Assembly: GCA_036873135.1 (NCBI GenBank)
Contig: JAPTYO010000007.1
Coordinates: 8,042,763-8,106,762 of the forward strand
DNA length: 64,000 nucleotides
Source of the DNA: Clarkia xantiana subsp. parviflora
Lineage: Eukaryota; Streptophyta; Magnoliopsida; Myrtales; Onagraceae
Reading direction: 5' to 3'
The notes beneath the pieces are model-generated. The model was not told where the DNA came from. It made no database searches and saw nothing but the letters and a program-made list of their open reading frames with translations. The position numbers were made by a program, and so were the translations under genes. The first letter of the stretch is position 1. The number at the start of each line of letters is the position of its first letter. This document shows positions 47,963 through 59,084 of this stretch, in pieces.

Positions 47963-49299
47963 ATCCCCCACATGAATAGAATTTGAAAATTTAGACACGA
48001 ATTTTGAGTTCAACGTTCAATACCTGCAAAGGATAGGTAGGGGTAACCCCTTTGAACCTATCCATTGTGAGATCATGCCTTCTCTACTGACTGGTCGGTA
48101 GACGCGATGTCCTTGAACCGACTGTCGTTGGTGTAGATGACGACATAACCCACACAGGTACCTTCCTAGTATGGCTCGGTTCACGCCCTGTGATCCCTAG
48201 GCCCTGGATCACTAGCCTAGTTCTGCAAGCGTTTCTAAGAATTGCGCCCTCAACAATCCCTTTCGAAGCGGCCCCACTTCTCACTCGCATAGGCGATTCT
48301 ATGTCTCAAGAGCATCTTCACGACTCTGAGTTCTCCTTACGAATCATTAAAAGCTTTGTGTGAAAATGACCTTGATTAAGTAATTTCCAATTACTGTTAT
48401 AAGATCAACACCAGCAAAAGCTTAACCTCTTCTCCAACACTGTTTGCATCATAGGAATGGGCTTTGGGGTTTAACCCCCACAGTGACAACACTCACTCTT
48501 GTGATTAGGTTGTCCCATTGAACCAAGTTCTTGGGATCTCCAGTCATCATGGTTGGGTTTTCCTTCTCAAGAGTGTTTCCTCCACGGGCTTTAGCCCCAT
48601 TCCTTTTCGACGCTTGGCCAAATAACTCTCTGTTTAACCCTTTCGGGTAGCGGATCCGCTATTTATCTGCCGACTTTACGATATCGGGCTCAATAAATAT
48701 ATTTGAGAGCAACTCTCTAATGGAATTATGACGTATATGTCTAAACATTCCATTATGCAGGTTATACTGTGTTATACAGATTGATCATCGCAACGTTGCA
48801 TCAATGTTTTTAAACCAACAAAGTCCTCAGACTATCATTTCCTGCAGGAATAATTTTGTTAATCCAACATCTAAATTTAGATTGATTCTTTTGTGGACAA
48901 CAGCTTCACAAAGTGTCCCATTTCCCAACCTTTAACAAAGGTTTTCATGCCAAATGGGGGGTGCACCACTTATTTCTGCTTTAACATTGTCTCTTAAAGA
49001 AAATCTTCAACATTTCATTAGATTGGATTTAATTTGGATTAAACCAAAACAAACTCATCAATCTTTGCACTAACACAGGTTTGGCCAATTAGTAAAATCC
49101 CCGAGAAAATGACATAGCCATTCTGCATCTTTGGCACATTTCTCCAGTACAGTAACTCAGACTTGATCGTCGATCTGGCTATGACTGTTTGTTTTGAGGA
49201 TTTACGACACTGTTGCACCTCGTAAGGTGAATACGTAACCCCTTATACTCAAGGTGGTAGTGTCTAATCGGATATCCATTTTGCATCACTATAACATTC

Positions 49300-50290
49300 T
49301 ATCACATAAGGATATCTCTTTGTGTAGACCATGATTACGAATATGTCTCAGATACCTAAGTACCCTGATTACCCCGTTCTAGTGGACAACACTAGGGTTA
49401 CTCGTATATTGACTCAATACACTTACAACGTGAGCGATATCTGGTCTAGTGCATGACATTAAGTACATGTCACTTATAATAATCCGAGCGTACTCAATTT
49501 GGGAAAACCATTCTCCCTTATTATTTGAAATTACTTACTCGTATCTATTGGAGTACTGACCTCGTTCTTGTCATCTTTGTTGAATTTATCCAAATACTTG
49601 TCAATATATGAGTTTGACTTAGAATGAGACCTTCTGATGATCTAATGAGTTTTAATCCAAAGATCACATCGGCAAGATCCATGTCTTTCAGGTCAATACT
49701 CAAATTCAACATAGGTCCAGTGGACCGGACCACCTCCTCGTTATTTCCAACGATTAGTATGTCATCAACGTAAAACGTTTTTCATACTTATTTATTTTGA
49801 AACATTTCTCCAATAAAACGCTGTCAAATTTATAAAGCCATTGTCTAGGCATCTGTCTAAGACTATACATAGATTTGACAAGTTTACAAACTTTCTTTTC
49901 CTGCTCTCGCGCAGAGAAACCCTCAGGTTGTTCCATGTAGATTTCTTCCTCTAAATCTCCATGTATGAAAGTTGTTTTTCACATCCATTTGATGTACTTC
50001 TAGAATTTGCAAGGCTGCAATCGCAAGAACCATCCTTATGAATGTGATTCTAGTTACTGGATAATATGTATCAAAATAATTCCATCATTCCTTTGTCTAT
50101 AATCTTTTATGACAAGTCGGCTTTGTAATTATCAATTGATCCATCTTCTTTCATTTTACGTTTGAATATCCACTTGTAGCCTAACAGTTTGTCTTCGGGC
50201 GGAAGATCCACCAGCTCCCAAGTGTGGTTCTGCAAGATGGACTCAATTTCACTATTGATTGCCTCTTGTCATAGAGTTCTCTCAGAAGAG
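49300..50290 (-). pseudogene. Copia reverse transcriptase/RNase H, broken
   Basis: Reading the minus strand in shifting frames gives the conserved order of copia reverse transcriptase. EIESILQNHTWELVDLPPED and GYKWIFKRKMKEDGSID come first (about 50130-50250). Then YPVTRITFIRMVLAIAALQ and VHQMDVKN, then MEQPEGF with KKVCKLVKSMYSLRQMPRQW (49850-49936). YVDDILIV, the catalytic box, is at about 49750-49780. DLKDMDLADVIFGLKLIRSS follows (49600-49710), then SDMYLMSCTRPDIAHVVSVL near 49400-49460. Stops and frame changes separate these blocks, so no active enzyme can be made. Confidence 0.85.
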
Positions 50291-52930
50291 TTTACGTCTT
50301 CGTGGTAAGTCTAAGGTTCGGCTTCAAGCATATAGGTCAAAAAAAAACTGGACCATAGGATTTTTCAATCCTCGCCCTTTTACTCATTATGGGCTTGACC
50401 TCGGTTTCGACCTCGGTTTCAACCTCGGTCTCGACCTTAACATGCCCTCCATGTTCTCGGTCTTGACTATTTTTCCTCTATAGTCTCATATGCTTGCCTC
50501 TCCTCTAGACTTAGCCAAAAATACATTTTCCAAAGAAAAATGCATTTCTTGATTACATTAACGTATATTTGTGTTTATTCGACACTTTCGATTCAAACAG
50601 AAGAAATCGATACGCGTTACTGTTATGAGCATATCTTATGCAATCAACAGTTTAGCGCATGTATGCTCCTTTTCCGTAGAGGTATCATAACTTTTAGCAA
50701 GACACCCCCACATTTGAAGGCACAACTCAAACAGAGTTTATCTTCCTTCTTATGGGGTACCTTATTCAAAAGGTAATTGCTAACAAACATGGTCTCAACC
50801 ACATTATTTTATTTCTTCCAGGAAAATTTTAACGTGTTAACACACGATTTTGGTATGAAGTTATTACAAACTCTCAACCACATCATCATTGATCATCAGA
50901 TCACCATCGTACCAATGTAGGTCATCAGACCGTCAAAACATCAACATTTTTCTTAAAACAATATGAGATCAAATTTGGTCATTAGACCGCCACGTTTCTA
51001 AAAATGGTGTAACCCTCCGACCAATAAACGACATCGGCCCGTTGCACCGCAAGTGCCAAAACTACCTTTTTTTTTTTTTTTTTTTGAAGGATAGAATGTG
51101 GTTGGATTCGATCATTTTTACCTAATGACAATCCATTCACCCACTAAGAAAAAAAAAAAGCCTTAACCGTCGCCCGGTGGTATCGAAACCGCGAACCAAC
51201 TAAATCGGGGTTTTATGCAGTGCAATGACTTCACAAATTAAATTGTGTTAAAGTCAACATTCTCTAAACAGAGAATAATTGTTGCCGCATTTCTCATTGC
51301 GAAAACAATTAATTATTTAGTTGAAACTCAAGTTTTTATTTGTAAACCATGAATTTGTTATTGTTTCATATTTTCCTTCATCAAGTATACATAGCAATAT
51401 TTCGTACTATCATCTACTAACGTAATGAAGTACTTATTTTTCACATCGCGTTTGGACATGTATTAAGTCGCAAACATCGCTATGTATTTAGAACAAGAAG
51501 TTCGGTAATCCTATCGACCGAATAAGTTTCGTTTCAACGCAAACTTCACATTTAAGTTCTTGATCTATTTTGATTTAGGAATATGAACCATGTTAGATAA
51601 CCTCCGCAAGGTATCGTAATTAACAGGTCCTAAATTATTGTGCCACAAATTCAGCACAATAAGGAACATTCTTATTTCACGTTCACTTTAGGCACTACGG
51701 CCAATGCAAAACCAATTTTACTCATGTTTACTTTAGGCTCTACGGCCATAACACTTAAAGTAATTCAACTTCATCTCAATCAAATTTGTCGTCTATCCGT
51801 ATTTAACGTACAGTTCTTTTGACGATTTCGAGTGCTCCCAACAGGGATGCTTCCTCCTCATTTTTTATTTCCAGATTTTGTCAAAAATAATTCCATCTTA
51901 TGACTTCAACTTATGAAGTAAGTCTCGGCGACTTTCCGGCAACATAGACGGTATCCTAGACGAGTGTCCAACCCCGCACCGGCATCTGCGATATCATAAC
52001 TTGCAGAATAATCGTATTTATAGACCACATCGAGAAGATTGTAGTCTTTCTCAATTTTAGAGTTGTTTGCCAAGTGATAGCTACATTCTCATTGAGTAGC
52101 GTTCAAACATTGGACTTATGACCAACCCCCTTAGATTTATTAGAAGTCCGAGTATTTGGTACCCGACTCCACAATAGTAATTAATCCGGAACCTCAAATT
52201 TGGATTACTGAAATTCAAATAACGATTTGAATATCTGATTTCAGTAATTAAGTTTCATCACTTCAATTACAAAAATCAATTTTTTTTTTCTTCCTTATGT
52301 TGGACAGAAAATAAACCTGGACACGGTTAAATTCGGTTTTAACAAAACCAGACTCACACGGAGCTAACCTTCTGAGTAAACACTCATGTACATTTATCGC
52401 GGCATACATACGTGCCAAGGTTTAGGTGTGTACAATCGATTCGTTGATTCACACGTACATTTATATACAATGTAATACTCAGTGTTTAGACAAGGAAATA
52501 AAATTCCATAACAGTTGTCATACACACTCAATCGGTTTTAACCGATTTCTTAATCCAATTTTCAACAATGGATTCAACGACCCCATAAGCCCCAACGGCT
52601 AAAGTGGGTCAAGTGACCAAAGCCTCCTTATCAAACAAACTCAATAACCTTGATCATCTCGATTGGTCATAATAGTCTCAACGACTTAGTGACCTCAACA
52701 GTCCTAATAGCCTCAACGGCTTTATACGACTTTATCAGTCTGGAGGGCCTAAATGGCCTTAGTGATTTTATCAGTCGCATGTGCTCTCGAGCATGTTCAC
52801 ATTCTCAACAACATCATTGTTCGACAATATTTGTGAACTTTAGAGAATAAATAGTTTTCTCCAAAAATTGAATCTCAAAATTCAATTAAGCATCCTCTCA
52901 TAAAACCAACAAATAAAATTGCCTTAAGAT

Positions 52931-53682
52931 TGTTGGAAATATTGAGGGTAAATATGCAAATTTATAAAGTCCATGGACCAAAATGCAACTAATCAAATCT
53001 CGGTTACTTACAAGTAATTCCTCCAATTAACATGCAAGATATAGGCAACCGAAATTGTACGTATACTTCGACACGAAAACGAATACGTATTTTTATACTG
53101 AGGCCCGTGCTAATCACAGTCTCCTTAAGGCAATTTCGCCCCTCCCCACCCTCGGGTTATGCAAAGGGGTTTATACAAAGGGCGATCACCTCCCAGGATT
53201 CAACAGTGTCATCGAATCGTGTTATGCATGCAACACGCTCGACCGAACCGAACCCAATACCTGAACTCAAACAAAGAACAGAAATGCCGACGACAACGGC
53301 TAAAAACAACTAGAAAGGTTGAACACGACATAAGTCGAAATCAACCTAAGAAGAACTCTGCAATTCGTCAACACGAAGAACAGAGGAGGAGAAAAATAAC
53401 TTTGATTCCAAAAATATGGATTCCGAAAATATTGGATACTCAACCAAAAGGAAGAGATCTCATTTTCCCATTGTGTAAATATGTGAAGATGAAACTCATT
53501 TATATAGGAGATGAGAAGGGGGAGGAGAGCAATCTTTTCGATGTGGTACAAATTCATTTAACAAATTCCATTCACAAATAAATGGGCTAAACTAAGCATT
53601 GGGCTTCAAACAAAAAAGTTGGGCTCTAAACAAAATAGTTTATTAAACAAAAGTTAATAAGAATTGGCCCATTTTTCCAACA
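52931..53682 (-). repeat. 5' LTR of the copia element
   Basis: 752 bp, the promoter-bearing LTR for minus-strand transcription. Same ends as the left LTR. The internal sequence next to it (minus strand ATCTTAAGGCAATTTTATTT) is where a tRNA primer site is expected, but I could not match it to initiator tRNA-Met. Confidence 0.92.
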
Positions 53683-53960
53683 ATATATATATACAACTTT
53701 CAAGCAAAATTAATATACACATAATACATATTTACTCCCTCCACAGTTTGCTGGAGTCAATAACGAAAATACACATATATTCACCTATTACGAGTCAAAG
53801 TATTTTATTTTTTAAATGATATATTCGTTTTTTTTTAAGAAAAATTATTAAATAAATATTTTCCCTATTTTGTTTCTTTTATTTATTATAATAATAAAAT
53901 GAACAGATAAAGTCCCTTTTGGTTAAAAGACCACAGACTAATAATAATGGCACTAAATCA

Positions 53961-53972
53961 TATATATAAATA
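53961..53972 (+). promoter_or_regulatory. Possible TATA box of the SIAMESE-related gene
   Basis: TATATATAAATA about 345 bases upstream of the preferred start. A CT-rich leader (CTCTTTCTCTCTCTAG) begins about 30 bases downstream, the usual distance for a plant transcription start. Confidence 0.45.
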
Positions 53973-54024
53973 TATGTTCTAAACTAAACCCAAACATCCT
54001 CTTTCTCTCTCTAGAAAACAAAGC

Positions 54025-54051
54025 ATGGTTCCTAGACTTCTCCGTCCTTAA
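54025..54051 (+). other. Upstream ORF in the SIAMESE-related leader
   Basis: Eight codons, MVPRLLRP and a stop, in the predicted 5' leader. A second mini-frame of three codons (MLL, 54093-54104) follows. With the poorly placed ATG at 54243 they could lower translation of the main frame. Whether they are transcribed depends on the true start site. Confidence 0.4.
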
Positions 54052-54305
54052 CCCAGACCTTCTTCTCCAACACATTCTTCTTGTCCTCTTTAATGCTTCT
54101 CTGATCAGTCTAGCTTCCAAGATCCCAGATTTTGAATTTCTTTGTTTGCTTCCTTCTCTTGTCTCCACCTCCCCCAAAATTCAAACCCTAGCCTAGCCAC
54201 CCATTAATAAACCTCTCTTTTATAAACCCAAAATATATATATATGGGTATCTCCAACGTACTGTTATCCATTACAGAGATCAAAGATCTCCACAATAACG
54301 CCGCC

Positions 54306-54653
54306 ATGGATCTCAATTTATTGCACCAGGTCCGAAACCCTAGAAATATCGTCGCGGAGAAGGAAATTACTACGGTGACTCTTGGAGGACTCGATGCAGT
54401 TTCAGATGAAGATAATGAAGGTTTCAAGACTCCACCATTTAGGATCCGTTCATTAAAAGAGTGCCCTCCGGCACCGAGAAAGAGGAAGTTATCGTTGATG
54501 AGTCCTCCGGTGAGAAGTAGAAGGCAGGTAATTCTGCTAGATTATTCCGATGATGTAGAAGCCATGTTTCCTCTTACTATAAGCAGAAACTTCTACGGTA
54601 AGTTCAGGAAAGTGGGTGGTGAAGAGGAAAATAGGTTATGGCTGCAAAAATGA
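54306..54653 (+). CDS. SIAMESE-related (SMR) cyclin-dependent kinase inhibitor
   Basis: Predicted plant CDK inhibitor of the SIAMESE-RELATED family, which restrains mitosis and promotes endoreduplication in the nucleus. I prefer ATG 54306: its context (GCCGCCATGG) is strong and the protein then starts MDLNLLHQVR, like the MDLDL/MDLELL start of SIM and SMR proteins. An in-frame ATG at 54243 would add 21 residues but has weak context. Counting from 54306 (115 residues), an acidic stretch (SDEDNEGFKTPP) precedes the family motif ECPPAPRKRK at about 52-61, and a C-terminal block LLDYSDDVEAMFP corresponds to the region after the basic stretch in SMR proteins. Single exon and small size fit the family. 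The C-terminal cyclin-binding-like part is diverged, so the specific SMR subgroup is uncertain. Confidence 0.82.
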   Translation: MDLNLLHQVRNPRNIVAEKEITTVTLGGLDAVSDEDNEGFKTPPFRIRSLKECPPAPRKRKLSLMSPPVRSRRQVILLDYSDDVEAMFPLTISRNFYGKFRKVGGEEENRLWLQK

Positions 54654-55074
54654 TACTTTATTACTAGTTAGGGTTAGTTTCAAGTCCCTAAATTAGTAAA
54701 TTGATGTTTAATTTAAGAGAGTGAGTGTACATCATTTGATCATTAATTTGTTACTTCTCTCTATTTTAATATATCTAACATATTGTTTTCTTTATGTTGG
54801 AGTTTAAAAGCTAGTTTCATTGTGTTTTTTTAAAACTTATTAACAAAAATATATAATAATAATTTACATAATAAAGTGCTGAATCACTACGCTATCAAGA
54901 AACTTGATCCTAACCAGCTAGCTATGTATACGAATCAGTATATACTAAGGGACGAGAGGAGGAAATGAACTGATCTGCTAATTTTTTTACATTAAATGTT
55001 TGTCCATATTCTTATTATCTGAATACGAATCTTCTATTTGTTCCTAATACGAACCGACATTATTATTATATATA
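54654..55074. other. Region downstream of the SIAMESE-related gene
   Basis: AT-rich 3' flank, likely containing the 3' UTR in its first part. No other feature was recognised before the Helitron boundary. Confidence 0.6.
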
Positions 55075-57077
55075 TCTATATATATAATAAAGCAATAGGA
55101 GAGATAAAAGACATTTCTAATCGCGACACGTCTGCAGCTTAAGAGCTGACACGTCAACAACTTAAATTTGGGCCATAAGTCTGGGCCATAAGTCTGGGCC
55201 GTTTTTTTTCTGGGCCACGTCTTGGTCTTCCTTCCTCTTCATCTAATCTTTTTTCTCCCTTCCTCTTTCGCGCCTCGTCAATCAATCTCTCTCACTCCAG
55301 GTTAGGTCTTCTGCAATCCTCCCCCCTCAATTAATGATGCAATCGCATTCAATTTCCGAGTTATTAGTGATGGCATCGATTTAACTTCCTGTTTCACTAT
55401 TTGTTAACAACGATCCTCTACAAACCTCAAATTTGTTTTCTCAGCACATGCTCTTCGCGTCAGGCATCGGTCTCGACCTTCTTCCCTGGCATAACTCCCC
55501 ATCTTCCTTGGCATAACTCCCATCTTCCTGTTGTGCTTGATCGAATGCATCATGGAACTCCTATTTCTTCAAGCGGCGGGATATTAAAACACAATTATGT
55601 TCGAAGCGGAGGAAAGTGGATCGACAATTGCACGATTCGGTTGAAGATGGATCGGTCATCCCGTGATTAATATGCAAACAATTCAAAGTAGCGGGAGGTG
55701 GATCACTATTGAGATTGAACTATTTCTTTCTAAATTTTGGCGTTGTTCAACTATTCTCTGGATTGCTAACTCATATAGGTTTTTTTTGGTTAATTAATAC
55801 AAAGATTAGCCAAATATTAATACGGGATAGCTCCATCTTACAATTTAGGTTTTCTGATTAACTAATTATTCTCCGTACTAATCTTCTACAACTTTTCATG
55901 GGTTTTCAGTTATTGTTGTTGTTGGTGCTGAAATTGGATTTGTTGTGTTGATTCATGCTGAGTATATATTAGAGGAATCAGTATGCTTAATCAGGTTAGT
56001 CCCATTATCCTTTTTTTCCTTTCAAATCCATCCCCAATTGAAACTATTTTATTTCTGAATATTTGTGGCAACTGGTTTAGGGTTGTGAGATGTGATGCAT
56101 ATTTTATCGAGACAGTCAATTTACCATTGTTAATAACTGCTTTGCACTTTGCAGTACTAATGAAAACAAGACAATTATTGTTGCATATTGCAGGTAAATA
56201 ATTCTATCATTTGATCATCTTTACGGTAAATCATTTTCTTCTTATTCTTTGTTCATAATTTTTTTTTTATCGTGTGGTTGCAAAGCTTTGATCATCTAAC
56301 ATGTTAATCTCAGTTCAAACTTCTGAATCAACATGAAGCAGAGCAGTTGTTGCAATAGTTGAATGGTTGATTCAATCCAAGAAGACGTGTATACCTATTT
56401 CGGGTTTAATGTTGCTTGATTTTGTTGAAGGTATTTGTTGCTCTAATTGTGCAATCATAGGAGAAGACTGAATCTCTCGGTTTGAAGAGATTCAATTCAG
56501 CAACGTGTTTCTTCTTCCCTTCACCAATTCAATTAAGCAATCAACCATCTCAATATGGAGTTTCTATATCAATATAGAGTTTTTGTTTCAGCAGGTTTAG
56601 AAGCACCTAGAGGAAAACTGCAAGAGATCTGTGAAAGCAAGCGTAGATGCTTTGCTTAGCTGCAAGAGATCAATATTTGAGGCGTAGGCTCTCAATCATC
56701 TTATCAAGACACGGGACGTCTCACGTTATCAACATTGGTTAGTAGTGAAACAAACCTGAATTTGTGTGCTGTTTTTTTATTTATTGATGATGGTATTGTT
56801 TAATTTAAACCAGATAGACTATAATTTGATAACTTGAAAGAAGATGGAGTTAGCTCTACTCCAAATATTGATGAGCAGAGACAATAATTATTTTTGTTAT
56901 TGATGGTGCAAGATTTATAAATGTCTGAATTAATGATGGAATTATTTGATTGTTGCTACAGATTCTAGATGTCAATTCAATTGAAATTTTGGTATTTGGA
57001 AATCTGCATAAAGTTGGCAGAAAGACTGGTTATTCATATTTTGCGTCAACATTGATTTAATTTTGATTGACTTGATC

Positions 57078-57217
57078 ATGGAGCATGTCACTGGTGGTAA
57101 ATATAAGCTTATCCAGAAAATTGACAGTGGAACCAATGGAGAACTCTATCTGGGTGTGCATTTTCTGCTGGCATTTCAGTCAATGTACAGACCGGTGAAG
57201 AAGTGACGATCAAATCG
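57078..57217 (+). pseudogene. Casein kinase 1 fragment captured by Helitron 2
   Basis: Starts with an ATG and reads MEHVTGGKYKLIQKIDSGTN, then GELYLG, the N-terminal lobe of plant casein kinase 1 with the glycine loop changed (SGTNGE for the usual SGSFGE). After about 26 bases of intron-like sequence (TGTGCATTTTCTGCTGGCATTTCAG region) the coding continues VNVQTGEEVTIKS in another frame and stops at a GGTAAG donor. The catalytic loop and the rest of the kinase are absent, so it is only a relic. Confidence 0.85.
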
Positions 57218-57732
57218 GTAAGTGTTGATCTTATATTCTATCCTGCTCAAAATTCATCACAGATCATGCATCAAGTGACTTCTACTTCTACATCAATATT
57301 CATTAAATTTTCACTTATTCACGAGGCAACTAATGGAGTGTCGTAATAGTTTGATTGAGTAAGTTGTATAATAGTTTCATTATGCAGTTTCGCATGATTG
57401 CTCTAATTATGATGCAATTTTGATCAATGCTTATAGTTCAAATAGATTATCGTAATCATGGGAAGATCAAGATACAAACAAACTTCTAAAAGATTTCTTA
57501 TATGAGAAAATTAGGTCTATGAAGTAGTTTTGCTTGAATTTTGTATTAAGTTTATCTGGATTTGATGAAGCATCGTATAGTTGATACTGTTAGAGATGTT
57601 GTGATTGCAGGATATTATTTTGGACCCTATTATTTTCTAGCGAATGACTGAATTTTTAGTTTAATATCCATACAAGAAGAAATACGAGTTGATGATGATT
57701 GATAGATCTATAACCCCCTCAAATTCCCAATA

Positions 57733-57843
57733 GGTTGAGATGGCAAGCCTATCCCGTATTGGCTCTACAAACTTCATAGTCTTAAAGGATTTGATAAGGA
57801 ATATGCTCGAATGAGACCCGAGGAGAAGAATATGTGTTCATGA
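57733..57843 (+). pseudogene. Splicing factor SF3a60 fragment captured by Helitron 2
   Basis: In one frame the sequence reads G, stop, DGKPIPYWLYKLHSL. Intact SF3a60 (SF3A3) has the conserved LGWDGKPIPYWLYKLHGL just before its C-terminal zinc finger, so the stop is a TGG to TGA change at the tryptophan. The next 19 codons (KGFDKEYARMRPEEKNMCS) do not match that zinc finger and may come from another captured exon that I do not recognise. Confidence 0.7.
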
Positions 57844-59084
57844 TGTTCTCTGTAAGTTGATGTTCTAAATTCACCATTATGAATTTGAGCTTGCTTCTCA
57901 AACCAATGTCTTTTTTGGTGTTGGTAAAAATTAAACAACATCATCATCTAAACCAATAAATGATGGCTTAGACACTGCAATTTAGTAGGTTCAAAAACTA
58001 AGATAATATTGTTTACTTAGTTCAACCGGTTTCATAATGATTAGTAAGTAGTTTCCAGTTTGAATGTGTGCTTTATAGTGTGTCAGTAAAACAAGTTCAA
58101 CTTGGATTCCTTTTGGTAACCGAAATTGGACAGCTTCGTGGAGATGCTATTGGGGGCGATATGTAATCTTTTGAACTGTCTCATAACAACCTATTGTGCG
58201 TTGATTTACAACGAATTATTCTCTGTTCCATTAGGCGAATCTGATTACAAATGTCAAGATACGGCATGCTGGTTTATGTTTCTTATTCGATATGCCTTTG
58301 CATCTCATGCATCATAATTCTGGGATTTATTCTCCATAAATTCCTTTTGGTTAGATTTCTATGTTCTACATGTGTATTAAGTCCTACCTATTAGTATTGG
58401 AAATTCTTTTGCCCCAACTTACTGTATAATCTCTCTCTGATAAGTAGACATCTAGGAGAATTCTCGCTATACATAAGAGTTTGATTGGTTCCTTCTTTCT
58501 AGGTGCACATTATGTATAAGTTGATGCTCCTACACACATTGCATGGAGTTGGGAAAATTAATTGATGCATGAGGCAAGCAACCATAACAACTAAATGGGG
58601 ATCAATGAGCTTGGAGTTCAACACAAATGTAATTGTTTTTAAAAAGGAAAATGTTTGAATTTCAGAGTTTTATTTGATATCCAGGACATTGTCATATGTA
58701 TATATTCATTGTATAGATCCTTGATCTTTTTTTATGTCAATATACACAATAACAATAACGGATGCACATATTTATAGTTTGTAATTTAACATTTTAACTT
58801 ATTAACTCTAAATATTACTTTTCATGGTTTATTAAGTCACCCCGCGCGCCGCGCGGGGTCAGCACCTAGTATATATATAAACACAAGTCACTAGGTGGGT
58901 TGTATTTTATTTAATGATTTGTAACAACAAGGATATCACATTAATTAATTCGTATTTTAGTATTAGCTAGGGCCTAGGGGTTGAGATTGTAACTTCAATA
59001 TGTATATATATAGGGCGGGAACATAAATGGAAAACCCAACATGTACAGTTTAATGGTTGAAAACGTGGTTATTATTATATATAA

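Larger units (their letters stand above)
47210..53682 (-). mobile_element. Ty1/copia LTR retrotransposon, coding-defective
   Basis: Full-length element with two long terminal repeats (47210-47962 and 52931-53682), both starting TGTTGGAAAT and ending TTTTTCCAACA. ATATA flanks it at 47205-47209 and 53683-53687, a 5-bp target duplication. A polypurine tract (minus strand CATGTGGGGGAT, 47963-47974) next to the left LTR and reverse-transcriptase similarity on the minus strand set the orientation: the 5' LTR is on the right. The 5-kb interior holds a broken pol (about 49300-50290). I could not recognise gag or integrase with confidence, nor match the primer-binding site to a tRNA. The LTRs differ at only about six bases and one indel by eye, so insertion is recent. 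Confidence 0.9.
55075..58869 (+). mobile_element. Non-autonomous Helitron carrying gene fragments (Helitron 2)
   Basis: The 5' end TCTATATATATAATAAAGCA lies after an A at 55074. The 3' end has the hairpin CCCCGCGC/GCGCGGGG (58840-58858), then TCAGCACCTAG, and is followed by T at 58870. Ends match Helitron 1 in design. The 3.8-kb interior contains fragments of casein kinase 1 (57078-57217) and of splicing factor SF3a60 (57733-57843), both on the plus strand. No Rep or helicase motif was seen. Other parts are AT-rich with many splice-like junctions and may hold further unrecognised captured sequence. Confidence 0.87.

Noticed and set aside
48084..48290. A 68-codon open frame in the copia interior
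   Set aside because: It lies downstream of pol near the polypurine tract and shows no gag, protease or envelope features.
54243..54305. Upstream in-frame ATG as start of the SIAMESE-related protein
   Set aside because: Weak start context and no family match for the extra residues; kept only as an alternative start.
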